Below are positions 1 to 8,267 of a stretch of 64,000 nt of DNA, in pieces. The notes under the pieces are model-generated. The model was not told where the DNA came from and did not search any database. It saw nothing but the letters and a program-made list of their open reading frames with translations. A program made the translations under genes and the position numbers. Location of the stretch: assembly GCF_021228125.1 (NCBI RefSeq), contig NZ_JAJQQS010000010.1, forward strand, positions 1-64,000, read 5' to 3'. The DNA is from Streptomyces albireticuli (GTDB lineage: Bacteria; Actinomycetota; Actinomycetes; Streptomycetales; Streptomycetaceae). Within the stretch, counting starts at the first letter, position 1. Every line of letters starts with the position of its first letter.

Positions 1-2
1 GA

Positions 3-83
3 CTGCACTCAAGTCTGGGCATGACCAGTCCCACCGAGTACGAAGCAGCACACTACGCTGACACAGAACCAGTAGCCGGCTGA
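3..83 (+). pseudogene. IS3-family transposase OrfB, C-terminal remnant
   Basis: An open frame entering from the left edge reads LHSSLGMTSPTEYEAAHYAD and stops at TGA 81-83. The R/LHSSLG…TP.EYE pattern is the usual C-terminal tail of IS3-family OrfB transposases, just after the catalytic DDE core. Only about 26 codons are visible. Whether a full element lies to the left cannot be seen. It is on the same strand as the OrfA/OrfB start remnant at 2344-2704 but in the wrong order to be the same copy. Confidence 0.6.
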
Positions 84-521
84 TCACCGGCCAACAAACC
101 ACCGGCAGGAAAGTCGGAACGGTTCAGGTCGACAGTCCGGTCACCAGCACGGCCGCGGAAGCGGCCACCACGATCATCCGGGCCACTCGTCTCCACCTGC
201 GCATAAAGAACCCCCTGCTCTCTTAGCGGACGGTGTGCCAAGTCAGCACAGCAGAAATGCCCGCAGGCCCGCCGCCCTCCAGCCAGGAGAGCACTCAAAA
301 GGGGCGGCGGCGACGCGTACGCTCCGGGCGCACGCGCCCCACGAGCTACCCACCTGCGAGACGGCTCACCGGACGCGCCCCGTCGCGATCTGCGGCGCCG
401 ACAGATTTGAGGCACGGTGAACCGTGGCCACGGCCCGGCTCTGGCTCCGCTCATGACTCGGCGGACAGGTCTCAGGCCGACGTGAGCAGTCATCCTTCGC
501 CCAGCTGTGAACAACCGCTAG
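84..521. other. Non-coding accessory DNA, no gene recognised
   Basis: Both strands carry open frames, but their translations are arginine/proline-rich and resemble no family, as expected for GC-rich shadows. A copy of the nonamer AGTCAGCAC occurs at 241-249, a motif that recurs in the 3.0-3.4 kb part of the same mobile region. Nothing else could be supported. Confidence 0.5.
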
Positions 522-770
522 GGCCGCCGCCACCTCCACCGCTGGATTGCCCGGGTCCAGGTCGACGACCTGCCCGCCCCGCATACCTTCACCACCGGCC
601 TCGGACACGACCTCGACGCCGTCGTCGCCGGACTGAGCATGCGCTACAGCTCCGGCCCGGTCGAGGGCCACAACAACAAGATCAAGATGCTGAAACGGCA
701 GATGTTCGGCCGCGCGAGCTTCGAACTGCTCCGCAAACGGGTCCTCCTCGCCGCGCGAGGCCGGTCGTGA
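522..770 (+). pseudogene. ISL3-family transposase, C-terminal remnant
   Basis: The frame after TAG 519-521 reads WIARVQVDDLP, then GLSMRYSSGPVEGHNNKIK and MLKRQMFGRASFELLRKR, and stops at TGA 768-770. S-GPVEG-N-KIK-LKRQM-GRA-F-LLR-R is the signature C-terminus of ISL3-family DDE transposases. Only about 80 of the usual 400-plus residues survive. The conserved element end should lie just downstream, which fits the inverted repeat at 816-843. Confidence 0.85.
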
Positions 771-815
771 TCGCGGATGTGGTGACCCTCCATGGCTCTG
801 ACACGGAAGGTGAAA

Positions 816-843
816 CAGAGCCACGGTTCAAGTGACGTCGACA
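816..843 (+). repeat. 28-bp inverted repeat, left copy (probable ISL3 end)
   Basis: These 28 bases, beginning CAGAGCCACGG and ending GACGTCGACA, are the exact reverse complement of 2287-2314. The copy sits 45 bases after the stop of the ISL3 transposase remnant, where a terminal inverted repeat is expected. The two copies point at each other across the D-2-hydroxyacid dehydrogenase gene. Confidence 0.8.
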
Positions 844-1089
844 GATGAGCAGTTCGGCGTGCTCGGCGACCTGGTCGGGTGGCCCGGCGCAGCCCGCGGG
901 GGGCTGCGTGCCGATGGAGGCGGCGCGGAAGAACGGCTGCGGCCACAAGGTCAAGCGGCAGCAGCTGCGCCCAGCCCGCACAGTGCGGCGGGACGGGCGC
1001 GAGCCGATCTCGTGGGATATCTGTACTCGACTGCTCACGCCTGCGCACGGCAGGCGACCGGACGGCTCGTCGGTGGCACGGGCCCGGAG

Positions 1090-2049
1090 TCAGCCGAGGA
1101 GGCGGATGGGCGCGTCTGCCAGGAAGGCTTGGATGTCTTCGATGGCCTGGCCGTAGTACCTCTCGTAGTTGGCGCGGGTGACGTAGCCCAGGTGCGGAGT
1201 GGCAAGCAGGCGTGGCGCGGTGCGCATGGGGTGGTCTGCGGGCAGTGGTTCGGTGTGGAAGACATCGACCCCCGCGCCGGCTATGGTCCCGGCCCGCAGG
1301 GCGGACAGCAGGGCGTCCTGGTCCACGATTGCGGCCCGTGAAGTGTTGATCAGGTAGGCGGTCGGGCGCATCCGGGCGAGCTCGGCGGCGCCGACCAGGC
1401 CGCGGGTGCGGTCGCTCAGGGCGAGGTGGACGGAGACGAAGTCGCTGCTCTCCAGTAGTTCTTCCTTCGTCGCCGCAAGCGCGGTGCCGGCCTCGTCCGT
1501 GCGTTCCTTGGTGAGGTTCTGGCTCCAGGCGATGACGTCCATGCCGAAGGCCAGGCCTACCTGGGCCACCCGGCTGCCGATCTTGCCCAGCCCCAGCAGG
1601 CCCAGGCGGCGGCCGTGCAGGTCCGCTCCGACCGTGGACTGCCACCGGCCGCCTTCCCGGACGGCTTCGGCCTCGGGCACGATGCCCCGAGCCAGGCCCA
1701 GCAGCAATGCCCAGGTCAGCTCCACCGGCGGAGTCGAAGAACTGGTCGTACCGCACACCGTCACCCTCTGCGCCCTCGCCGCGGCGTAGTCGATGACCGA
1801 ATTGCGCATCCCCGAGGCGACCAGCAGCCGCAGCCGCGGCAGACGGGCGAGCAGTGACGCGGGGAAGGGCACCCGCTCCCGCAAGGTGACCACGATGTCG
1901 AACTCCGCCAGAGCCACGGCCAGCTCTCCCTCGCTGCCGAAATGGTCGGGGAAGCTGACGACATCGACCTTCCCGGCCAGCGGCGACCAGTCGGCGATGG
2001 TGGTCGCTATGGACTGGAAGTCATCAAGCACGGCGCAACGTAGTGTCAT
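1090..2049 (-). CDS. D-2-hydroxyacid dehydrogenase (NAD-dependent)
   Basis: A 319-residue member of the D-isomer-specific 2-hydroxyacid dehydrogenase family, which interconverts 2-oxo acids and D-2-hydroxy acids with NAD(P)H. The nucleotide-binding motif GLLGLGKIGSRVAQ is near residue 150. INTSRAAIVD carries the substrate-binding Arg, VDVFHTEPLP the Glu, and ATPHLGYVT the catalytic His. Length is normal for the family and no frameshift is visible. The ATG start has a GGAGAAG ribosome site about 8 bases upstream. The gene is the only intact one inside the segment bounded by the 28-bp inverted repeat, so it may have travelled with insertion-sequence DNA. The exact substrate cannot be told. Confidence 0.9.
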   Translation of the reverse strand: MTLRCAVLDDFQSIATTIADWSPLAGKVDVVSFPDHFGSEGELAVALAEFDIVVTLRERVPFPASLLARLPRLRLLVASGMRNSVIDYAAARAQRVTVCGTTSSSTPPVELTWALLLGLARGIVPEAEAVREGGRWQSTVGADLHGRRLGLLGLGKIGSRVAQVGLAFGMDVIAWSQNLTKERTDEAGTALAATKEELLESSDFVSVHLALSDRTRGLVGAAELARMRPTAYLINTSRAAIVDQDALLSALRAGTIAGAGVDVFHTEPLPADHPMRTAPRLLATPHLGYVTRANYERYYGQAIEDIQAFLADAPIRLLG

Positions 2050-2286
2050 GACTGCTCTTCTCCATCGGTGGTGTCAGGGGGTGACCCGGGTCGCCCCGGG
2101 ACGGGGCCATCGGGCAGTGTGAGGCCCCAGCATGCCCATCTGGGCGGCTGTTTGTCTGTGACCGGTCTCGGTCCTCCTCGTCTACACGAACCACGCGCTC
2201 AGACACGCCTATGGTGGCCGCGCGTCGAAGAGACGTGGAGGTGGGCCGGCGCCATGCTCTACACCTGCCCGCCCCTGGTCCTGGCG

Positions 2287-2314
2287 TGTCGACGTCACTT
2301 GAACCGTGGCTCTG
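2287..2314 (-). repeat. 28-bp inverted repeat, right copy (probable ISL3 end)
   Basis: Exact reverse complement of 816-843. No ISL3 transposase sequence is recognisable next to this copy. Only about 30 bases separate it from the IS3 OrfA remnant, so one element probably inserted into, or recombined with, another. Confidence 0.8.
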
Positions 2315-2343
2315 GCCGGTGGTGAAGGTATGCAGGGCGGGCC

Positions 2344-2468
2344 GTGCAGAGTGGCGCCGACCGGGACGAAGAGCTGAAGCGGCTGCGGAAGCTGACCGCC
2401 GAGCAGGCGAAGACGATCGAGATCCTGAAAAAGCGACCACCTTCTTCGCGAAGGAGAGCGACCGGTGA
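2344..2468 (+). pseudogene. IS3-family transposase OrfA, frameshifted C-terminal remnant
   Basis: One frame reads RDEELKRLRKLTAEQAKTIE then ILKK, and the neighbouring frame continues ATTFFAKESDR to a TGA at 2466-2468. This is the leucine-zipper and C-terminal tail of IS3-family OrfA. The two halves are joined if one base is restored near 2432-2434, so the reading frame carries a one-base deletion. The N-terminal HTH is missing. Confidence 0.75.
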
Positions 2469-2704
2469 GCGAGATATGCCGGTTCATCCACGCGGAGAAG
2501 GCGAACTTCACGGCCGTGCTGCTGTGCAAGGTGATGAAGACCGCCCGCTCCACGTACTACGCGTGGGTGGCGGGAGCCGAGCCCCGCGAGGCGAGGCGAC
2601 GGGCCGATGAGGCTCTGGTCCATCAGATCACGGTGATCCACATCGCGTCCCGGCGGAACTACGGCGTCCCACGCGTCACCGCCGAACTGCGCAGGCAGGG
2701 CCGG
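2465..2704 (+). pseudogene. IS3-family transposase OrfB, N-terminal remnant
   Basis: Starts GTG 2465, overlapping the OrfA stop as in intact IS3 elements. It reads KTARSTYYAWVAG and RNYGVPRVTAELRRQG, the HTH_21-type N-terminus of OrfB. Similarity ends about residue 80, where the frame runs into unrelated sequence. The later phrase DRWEGD near 2750 faintly recalls the IS30 catalytic region, so the junction may be a second insertion, but that is weak. Confidence 0.75.
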
Positions 2705-3291
2705 CCCGGGCGCATCCTCAACCGGCCAGCGGTAGACGCCCGTGGAGATCGCTGGGAAGGCGACTGCCTTCGCGCCCAGTTCGTCCGCGACGCGGAGGGA
2801 CTCCCGGTGGCAGGACGCCGGCAGGGCCGAGCGGTCCTCGTCCTGCTAGAACACCGGGCCCACGAAATGAATACCCCCGAAGCGGTCAAGTACGTCCGGC
2901 TACCCCTTCCTGCCGCAGCAGGCAGAGCAGGGCGCCCTGTGCTGAAGGTCCTCGCCCTGGGCGATCCCGCGAGCCCCCAGTGGAGAGTCCACCTCCGCCC
3001 TCTCAGCACAGCCGGGCGATGCGCGCCAAATGCCCTGCTTCAACGCTGCGTAGTCAGCACCAAGTCAGCACGGGAGTCAACACCCGAGCACCAGATCACC
3101 CCAACCGCGACATTACTCCTCGCCGAATTCCTAGATCGAGTTGAGCAATTCGCAACGCCCGTAGCGCTCCCTCATGGGCTCCGCCCTCACACCCCGCCCC
3201 CGAAGTGTGGTCCCTCACCACATAGGCCCCTGACCTGCGCCTTCCTACGGTATGGCGACGCAATGACGCACCCCTCGCCCACCCGGAAGTG
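2705..3291. other. Degenerate mobile-element DNA, no intact gene
   Basis: An open frame continues from OrfB to about 3292 but loses all similarity to transposases after 2704. The only structured signal is a pair of AGTCAGCAC nonamers 11 bases apart (3052-3060 and 3063-3071). The last 150 bases before 3292 probably include the original promoter region of the truncated transporter that follows. Confidence 0.45.
3052..3071 (+). repeat. Tandem AGTCAGCAC nonamer pair
   Basis: Two direct copies of AGTCAGCAC, at 3052-3060 and 3063-3071, followed by GGGAG. A related block occurs at 3422-3444 just after the truncated transporter, reading AGTCAGCAC CAAACCAGCAC GGGAA, and one more nonamer lies at 241-249. 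Such short direct repeats can be arm-type recombinase binding sites or insertion scars, but this sequence alone cannot decide. Confidence 0.45.
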
Positions 3292-3390
3292 ATGACCATG
3301 GCCCCTCCCAACTCGCTCCCCAGAATCGTCGCAGCCAGCCTCATCGGGACCACTATCGAGTGGTACGACAACTCATCCGGACAGGGCTAG
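3292..3390 (+). pseudogene. MHS-type MFS transporter, truncated N-terminus
   Basis: The frame reads MAPPNSLPRIVAASLIGTTI then EWYDN before degenerating and stopping at TAG 3388-3390. R-IVAASLIGTTIEWYD is the characteristic first-helix entry of metabolite:H+ symporters of the MHS family (proline/betaine, citrate, alpha-ketoglutarate carriers). About 28 of roughly 430 codons remain. The break falls immediately before the sequence carrying another AGTCAGCAC copy (3422-3430), consistent with insertion of mobile DNA into a once-intact transporter gene. Confidence 0.75.
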
Positions 3391-3648
3391 GACCTGCGGT
3401 TTTCCTGATCACAGGCCCAAAAGTCAGCACCAAACCAGCACGGGAACTCAAGCCCGCCGTCAGCATCCGCTGCGTAGGTGAGGGAGCACCCAACGGCCAG
3501 ACTCACCGGTAGTGACGGAACGTAGCAAGGAGCACCCGCACGGCTCGCCGACTGCATCCAGACTTGGCCCATGGCATCGGCAGCAGACAGAAGGCGTGTA
3601 CGCAGCCCCGCCGGCAGAACCGCCACCGCCACCCCCGGCGCTGGCACC

Positions 3649-3798
3649 GACCACCGTGACGGTGATCCTGTCCACCCCGGCCGCGAAGTCCACCCCGGCT
3701 GTCCAGCCGTCGTCGAGGAACACGGCCGGCCGCGCGTCGGCGAGCATGTGGTCAATCGACTCGGCCGGAGAGTCAGGGTCCACGGGCACGTACACAGC
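3649..3798 (-). pseudogene. NRPS adenylation-domain fragment
   Basis: On the minus strand the frame reads AVYVPVDPDSPAESIDHML and ADARPAVFLDD. This matches the stretch of nonribosomal peptide synthetase adenylation domains (GAAYVPLDP-YPAERL-ML-DA) between core motifs A2 and A3. Only about 50 codons of the motif-bearing stretch are visible, with no other NRPS signature nearby, so it is an isolated relic. Confidence 0.6.
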
Positions 3799-3840
3799 CA
3801 TTGGATGGAACTGGACGGACTGCGGGCCGGCTTCCAGTTC

Positions 3841-4139
3841 ATGTGTCCCACAGGCCACTGCGTGGACTTCTGGTCCATGGTCCTGACGGACGACATCACG
3901 CGGCAGAAGTTCAAGGGCGGCGAGTTCTTCGTCTACGCCCCGGCCCCGGGCGAGTTCAGCTTCTTCCTCGACACGGACATCGCCGTGCGCACGGTCGGCC
4001 ACCCGGCCAGGTCCGCCTGGTCGACACCGAGTTCATCCGCTCCCATCCCCGCGTCGAGGTCCGCCATGGCGACCCCGACCGCCCGGACCGGGCCAGCGCC
4101 ATCGCCTCAAGGTCCACAGAGATGGCTTGGGGCCTCCGC
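3841..4139 (+). pseudogene. Frameshifted coding relic, family not recognised
   Basis: One frame reads MCPTGHCVDFWSMVLTDDIT and GEFFVYAPAPGEFSFFLDTD. After about 4014 the sense continues in the next frame as VRLVDTEFIRSHPRVEVRHG. Restoring one base near 4015 fuses both parts into a protein-like sequence with balanced composition, unlike the surrounding shadows. I do not recognise the family. Start and end are approximate. Confidence 0.4.
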
Positions 4140-4325
4140 CCCGGAGCCGACCGACGCGGAATGGACGCTTCCGGTCAGTCAGGGAAATGGCCTGTTCGAC
4201 TCCAGGCCCGCGGCCACTTCCCGTCTGGAGCCGCCGCTTTGAAATTCGTCTACCTCACGGTGATGAGCCTGGGCCCGACGGGGACCGGCTGCACTTTACA
4301 GACCCAGGCCGATCGTCGTTCGCAC

Positions 4326-5228
4326 TCAGGTCGGCGACGATCCCGCCGTCGGCGAGGCCTGATCGGCGGGCTGGTCCAGCTGCTGTTGACGGCGCCGCTG
4401 CTCGTTGCGGTGCTCCTCGACGCGCTGGGTGAACAATTTCAGCGCCTCCTGCTCCTGATCCGGGCCGAAGTCGCTGCAAGCACCAACTCCGAGGGTGAAG
4501 GCATTGGCCTCTTCCTCAATGGCGTCAGCCGTCTGCAGTAGGAAGTAGCTGCGCTCGCGGTACTTGTAGTAGCCGGTGAAGGCTGCTGCCAGTGTGACGG
4601 TGAAGCCAATAGCGACGATTGTAACGTTTTGCCAGGTCAGCTTTTCGCCAGTGTCCAAGGCGGCAACGGTGGTCGTGGCTGCGGAGCCGATCATGATGAG
4701 GTTCTGCAGCGCGTTGTGGACGATCCGGTACCTTCGGCTGTCGGTCCGATGTTGCTCGACGACCCCGGCGACATCCTCGCGATAAAGACTGCGCCGTTCC
4801 TTCAGCGTCGGGTAGATGAGGGCGCTCAGGAACCGCAGCGCCTCCCGATTAGTCTCGAGCATGTCCTCAAGCTCGGCTAGGGGACGGGAGCCACGCCGAG
4901 TGGCGGCCGTCAGGGCGACCACCACTGCGATCACGATCATTGCGGCGCAGATGAAATCGAAGCGCACAACCTTCGAGGGGGCACCCCAGAACACGACGGT
5001 CCAGACCAGCCCTGCCAGGCAAGCACCACCGGCGACCACCTTCGCCAAGCGCCCTATCCGGGTGGCCTTCTTTCGGCGGGCCAAGTCTCGCTCCGCCTGT
5101 TTCACCTCATGCCGGAGCCGGCGGAGGCCGTCTCTCTCATCAGCTGCCGCTTGCCGTTCTTCGTCGCTCAGCTGCTGATCGGCACTACTCATGCGACTGG
5201 ACGCATCGTCGTCAAGGCTGCGGGGCAC
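4326..5228 (-). CDS. SLATT-like (DUF4231) four-helix membrane protein
   Basis: About 300 residues. A charged N-terminal coiled-coil-like stretch precedes two hydrophobic segments (ACLAGLVWTVVFW; FICAAMIVIAVVVALTA). A linker rich in E/R follows, then a second pair (NLIMIGSAATTTVAALD; VTIVAIGFTVTLAAAFTGYY) and a charged tail. The second half, helix pair followed by YRERSYFLLQTADAIEEEA, matches DUF4231/SLATT proteins. That family is predicted from comparative genomics to supply membrane-disrupting effectors in nucleotide-signalling defence systems. A GTG start at 5228 is preferred because GGAGGAGG lies 5 bases upstream; a TTG at 5246 would make the site coding. No cyclase or SLOG partner is adjacent, and its neighbours are pseudogenes. 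Confidence 0.7.
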   Translation of the reverse strand: MPRSLDDDASSRMSSADQQLSDEERQAAADERDGLRRLRHEVKQAERDLARRKKATRIGRLAKVVAGGACLAGLVWTVVFWGAPSKVVRFDFICAAMIVIAVVVALTAATRRGSRPLAELEDMLETNREALRFLSALIYPTLKERRSLYREDVAGVVEQHRTDSRRYRIVHNALQNLIMIGSAATTTVAALDTGEKLTWQNVTIVAIGFTVTLAAAFTGYYKYRERSYFLLQTADAIEEEANAFTLGVGACSDFGPDQEQEALKLFTQRVEEHRNEQRRRQQQLDQPADQASPTAGSSPT

Positions 5229-5309
5229 GCCCTCCTCCTCCCACAATCACCGTTGACCCTGCCATGCGGGTAGCTTCCGTGTCAGGCAGATGATCGACCT
5301 GCCGTGCGG

Positions 5310-6235
5310 AAACTGCGCTCGCGGTCAGTTTGCCCGCCGACGTGCCTTGGCTCCTGCACGATTTCGTCCGGGCGGGTGGCAAACAGGTGGGGCCGATGCA
5401 GTGCCTGCTGGGCTGGCACGCCGCGGACCTCAGCGGCCCGCGGTGCAGGTTGCGGCATTGGAACTGTTCCATTCCTTTGCGCTCATCCACGACGATCTGA
5501 TGGACGACTCCGACACCCGCCGGGACCCACTCGCCCTGCACCGCCTGCTGACTGACCGCCACTGCGACAGCTATCGTCCGGACGCGGCCGCGAGCCGTTT
5601 CGGAGCCGCGGCCGCCTGCTAGCCGGCGATGTGGCGCTGCCCTGGTCGGGCGCGCGCATAAACACGCGAACTTGACCTCCCGTCAGCTCACAGCAGCTCT
5701 CGCACGTACAGTTGTGATGCGCACGCTGGTCACGTGCGGGCAGCACCTGGGCCAGCTCTCCGCCGGGCGGGACCGGACACGGACGTCCCCTGGAACGTCC
5801 TGCGATACAAGACCGCGCACCTTCGAGTGCCCCCTCCTACTCGGCGCCGAACTCGCTGGCACCGGTCAGAACCTCACTGCCGCCCTGGCCTCGTACGGGC
5901 GTGTGGCAGGAGACGTTCCAGCTCGGCGACGACCTCCTGGGCGTCTTCGGCAGCGAGAGACGGACCGGAAAACCGGACATGGACGACTTGCGTGAGGGCA
6001 AGCACCCCCTGCTCCTCGCTCTGGCCTACCAGCGGGCCGCCCCCGGCAGCACGCCGTCCTCGACCGACACGTCGGCGACCCGCTCCTCTACGAGGACGGC
6101 GCCAAGCGCGTACGGCAAGCGGTCGAGGCTGCTGGCGGTCGGGCCGCAGGCCAACACCAACAGACCGTACGAGCCGGGCGCGGCATGCCCTCAAGACCCT
6201 TCAGGACGTGCCGCTCTTGTACGCAAGTGCCTGAC
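5310..6235 (+). pseudogene. Polyprenyl synthetase (isoprenyl diphosphate synthase), multiply frameshifted
   Basis: Pieces of a trans-isoprenyl diphosphate synthase follow one another in different frames. They are LPADVPWLLHDFVRAGGKQV near 5325; ALELFHSFALIHDDLMDDSD with the first Asp-rich motif near 5455-5515; AALARTVVMRTLV near 5695; and FQLGDDLLGVFGSERRTGKP with the second Asp-rich motif near 5917, then LREGKHPLLLALAYQ. At least three frame changes are needed to read through. The order and spacing are right for a single ~350-residue enzyme making C15-C20 or longer prenyl diphosphates. The gene is dead unless the sequence has many errors. Confidence 0.85.
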
Positions 6236-6755
6236 AGACCTGGCTACGTCAATAACGGTCAAGACGTCCTGAAGGGGACGCCACTCGGTGGGGTCAGGGT
6301 GCTGGGTAGGGCCCTGACGGCCAAGCCGATCCGCAGCACCGCCTCTCGCCCCCGCATGGGGAGCCGACCCTGCAGGCCAAGGCCACCTGGCATGCCTGCA
6401 GTGCCTCCACGAGGCTGTTGGACGGGACCCTGCTGGGTGAGCTGGTGACTCCGCGACACAACTTGACGGAGCAGGCGCGCCCGGTCCCTGTCCAGCTCAG
6501 CTACTTCCACGCAACAGTGCATCAGCTGCTCGCTTCGGTCACGGTGCGCCATCATCAAAGGTCGACCGCGTCGATACCTGGCGCCCGCACCGCCACCTGC
6601 GAGAAGCCACCCAGGCAGGGCGGAGAAACTGACACCGCAAGCCTTCACAGTCGGCAAGTTCCAGATAACGGCTCGCCTCGGTCACGGGGATACGAGAGGC
6701 GAGAGTCCCAGGGAGCAGCCGAGGAATCACTCGGCGTACGGCGCGCCGAGACACC
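6236..6755. other. Spacer between dead prenyl synthase and integrase
   Basis: Overlapping open frames occur on both strands (for example 6418-6876 plus and 6259-6657 minus), but none matches a family. The stretch lies just beyond the 3' end of the integrase. In integrative elements the attachment site may lie beside int, but no tRNA 3' end or clear att-like repeat is visible. Confidence 0.4.
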
Positions 6756-8045
6756 CTACGCGGCTTCGACGAGTGCGTCGAACTGTAGGGGCAGGTTCAG
6801 CTCGGTCTCGAGCATGAAGACGGAGTCCATCACGGTTCGGAGACGCTGTGGGGCGTCGGGCATGATGTGGGCGTAGGTCTGGTGGGTGATTTTGGGGTCG
6901 CGGTGGCCGAGCCATTCGGCCATGTCGGTGACGGGGACGCCCTTGCACAGGCCGGCGGAGGCGAAGAAGTGCCGGAGCCAGTGTGGGGTGATCTTCCTCG
7001 TGATGCCGGCGGCTTTCTTGGCGTTGCGCCAGAGCCGGTCGACGAGGGAGTACATGAGGATGTTGGTCCGTCCGACGTTGGAGAACAGGTAGTCCCCCGC
7101 GATCCGGTTCAGACCGTCCTCGACTCGGAACGTGCCGTGCAGTTGCAGATGTTCACGGATCTTGGCGGCGATGGTGGCCGGCAAAGGGACGGAGCGTCCT
7201 TCGTCCTGGTCCCGCCACTTGAGGTGGCGGATGCAGTGGGCACGCCCCCTGCCCTTGGTCGCCGCCTTCTGCCGTTTGGTGATGGGCTCCTCGTTCTTGC
7301 CGTCCTGGGTGATCTGCCGGTCGACGTAGAGGGTGCCGTTGTCGAAGTCGATCTGCTGCAGGGACACTGCGCTGGCTTCGCCGATGCGCAGCCCGCAGCC
7401 GGCCATGAGCCAGACCAGGAGCCGGAACGGTCCGGGGAGGTTGGCGGCGATGGCCTTGATTTCCGCCAGGGTGGGCAGGTGGATGGTCTTCTTGGTCTTG
7501 CGCTTGGCGCGGGTGCGGCCTGCCTTGACCTGTTGGCAGGGGTTTTTGGCGATGTAGTCGTTGGCGAGGGCAAAGCTGAAGACGCCGCTGAGGGTCTCGT
7601 AGCGGTTGATGGCGGTGCTGGCTTCGTAGCCCCGGTCCTCGACCATCCACTTCAGCCAGGCCTTGAGGTCCTTGGGCTTTATGGCCCCGATGGCCCGGGC
7701 GCCGAAGTACGGCTCCACGTGGAGACGGAGGCTGGTCTCGTAGGCGTAGCGGGTGCTGTTGACGCGTTCGTCACCGCCGATGTCGATGAACTCGCGGTAG
7801 ACCTGAACCAGCGGGGTCAGGAAGCCGAGGGGCTCGATGTAGGTGCCGAGGTCCTTCTCCCGCTCGATCTTGGCGACGAACGCATCGGCCTGGCCCTTCT
7901 TGGCGAAGGCCCTCTCCCGCTGACGGCCGGTGCGGCCTCCGGGCTCACGGTAGCGCGCGGTCCAGGGGTGGCCGCACCGTGTCTGATCACACGGGTAGTT
8001 CCTGCTCTTCTCATCTTCCTTACATTTCTGAAATACCCTGGCCAA
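6756..8045 (-). CDS. int: Tyrosine recombinase (phage/ICE-type integrase)
   Basis: 429 residues. The N-terminus carries Cys/His pairs and an Arm-binding-like region, followed by a SAM-like core-binding domain (about 75-175) and a C-terminal catalytic domain. Catalytic residues are visible: Arg in MAGCGLRIGEA, the His-x-x-Arg in PHWLRHFFAS, His in LGHRDPKITH and the nucleophile Tyr in HQTYAHI. The length and layout are those of actinomycete integrative elements and phages. The excisionase gene lies 39 bases upstream on the same strand, a normal int-xis arrangement. No replication or transfer genes are intact nearby, so the element seems reduced to its recombination module. Confidence 0.95.
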   Translation of the reverse strand: MARVFQKCKEDEKSRNYPCDQTRCGHPWTARYREPGGRTGRQRERAFAKKGQADAFVAKIEREKDLGTYIEPLGFLTPLVQVYREFIDIGGDERVNSTRYAYETSLRLHVEPYFGARAIGAIKPKDLKAWLKWMVEDRGYEASTAINRYETLSGVFSFALANDYIAKNPCQQVKAGRTRAKRKTKKTIHLPTLAEIKAIAANLPGPFRLLVWLMAGCGLRIGEASAVSLQQIDFDNGTLYVDRQITQDGKNEEPITKRQKAATKGRGRAHCIRHLKWRDQDEGRSVPLPATIAAKIREHLQLHGTFRVEDGLNRIAGDYLFSNVGRTNILMYSLVDRLWRNAKKAAGITRKITPHWLRHFFASAGLCKGVPVTDMAEWLGHRDPKITHQTYAHIMPDAPQRLRTVMDSVFMLETELNLPLQFDALVEAA

Positions 8046-8084
8046 GCTATGCCGTCCGCCCCGTGCTCATCATAAATTTCTGCA

Positions 8085-8267
8085 TTATCCGTATCTGCGG
8101 TCCAAGTAGGCCACCACGTCGCGCTCGCGGAAGCGAAGCAGACGTCCCACCTTTTGTGGCTTCAGCCCCCAGCCCCGGTACTTGTTCTTGATGGTGTTCT
8201 CGCTGACCTTCAGCCAGTCAGCCACTTCCGCCGGTGTAAGCAGGCGATAACTGCCACCCTGCGCCAA
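8085..8267 (-). CDS. xis: Excisionase-like MerR/AlpA-type HTH protein
   Basis: A 60-residue protein reading LLTPAEVADWLKVSENTIKN, then GLKPQKVGRLLRFRERDVVA, a helix-turn-helix with wing typical of DNA-binding excisionases (HTH_17). It is directly upstream of the integrase on the same strand and probably controls the direction of recombination. No other role is suggested by the sequence. Confidence 0.85.
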   Translation of the reverse strand: MAQGGSYRLLTPAEVADWLKVSENTIKNKYRGWGLKPQKVGRLLRFRERDVVAYLDRRYG

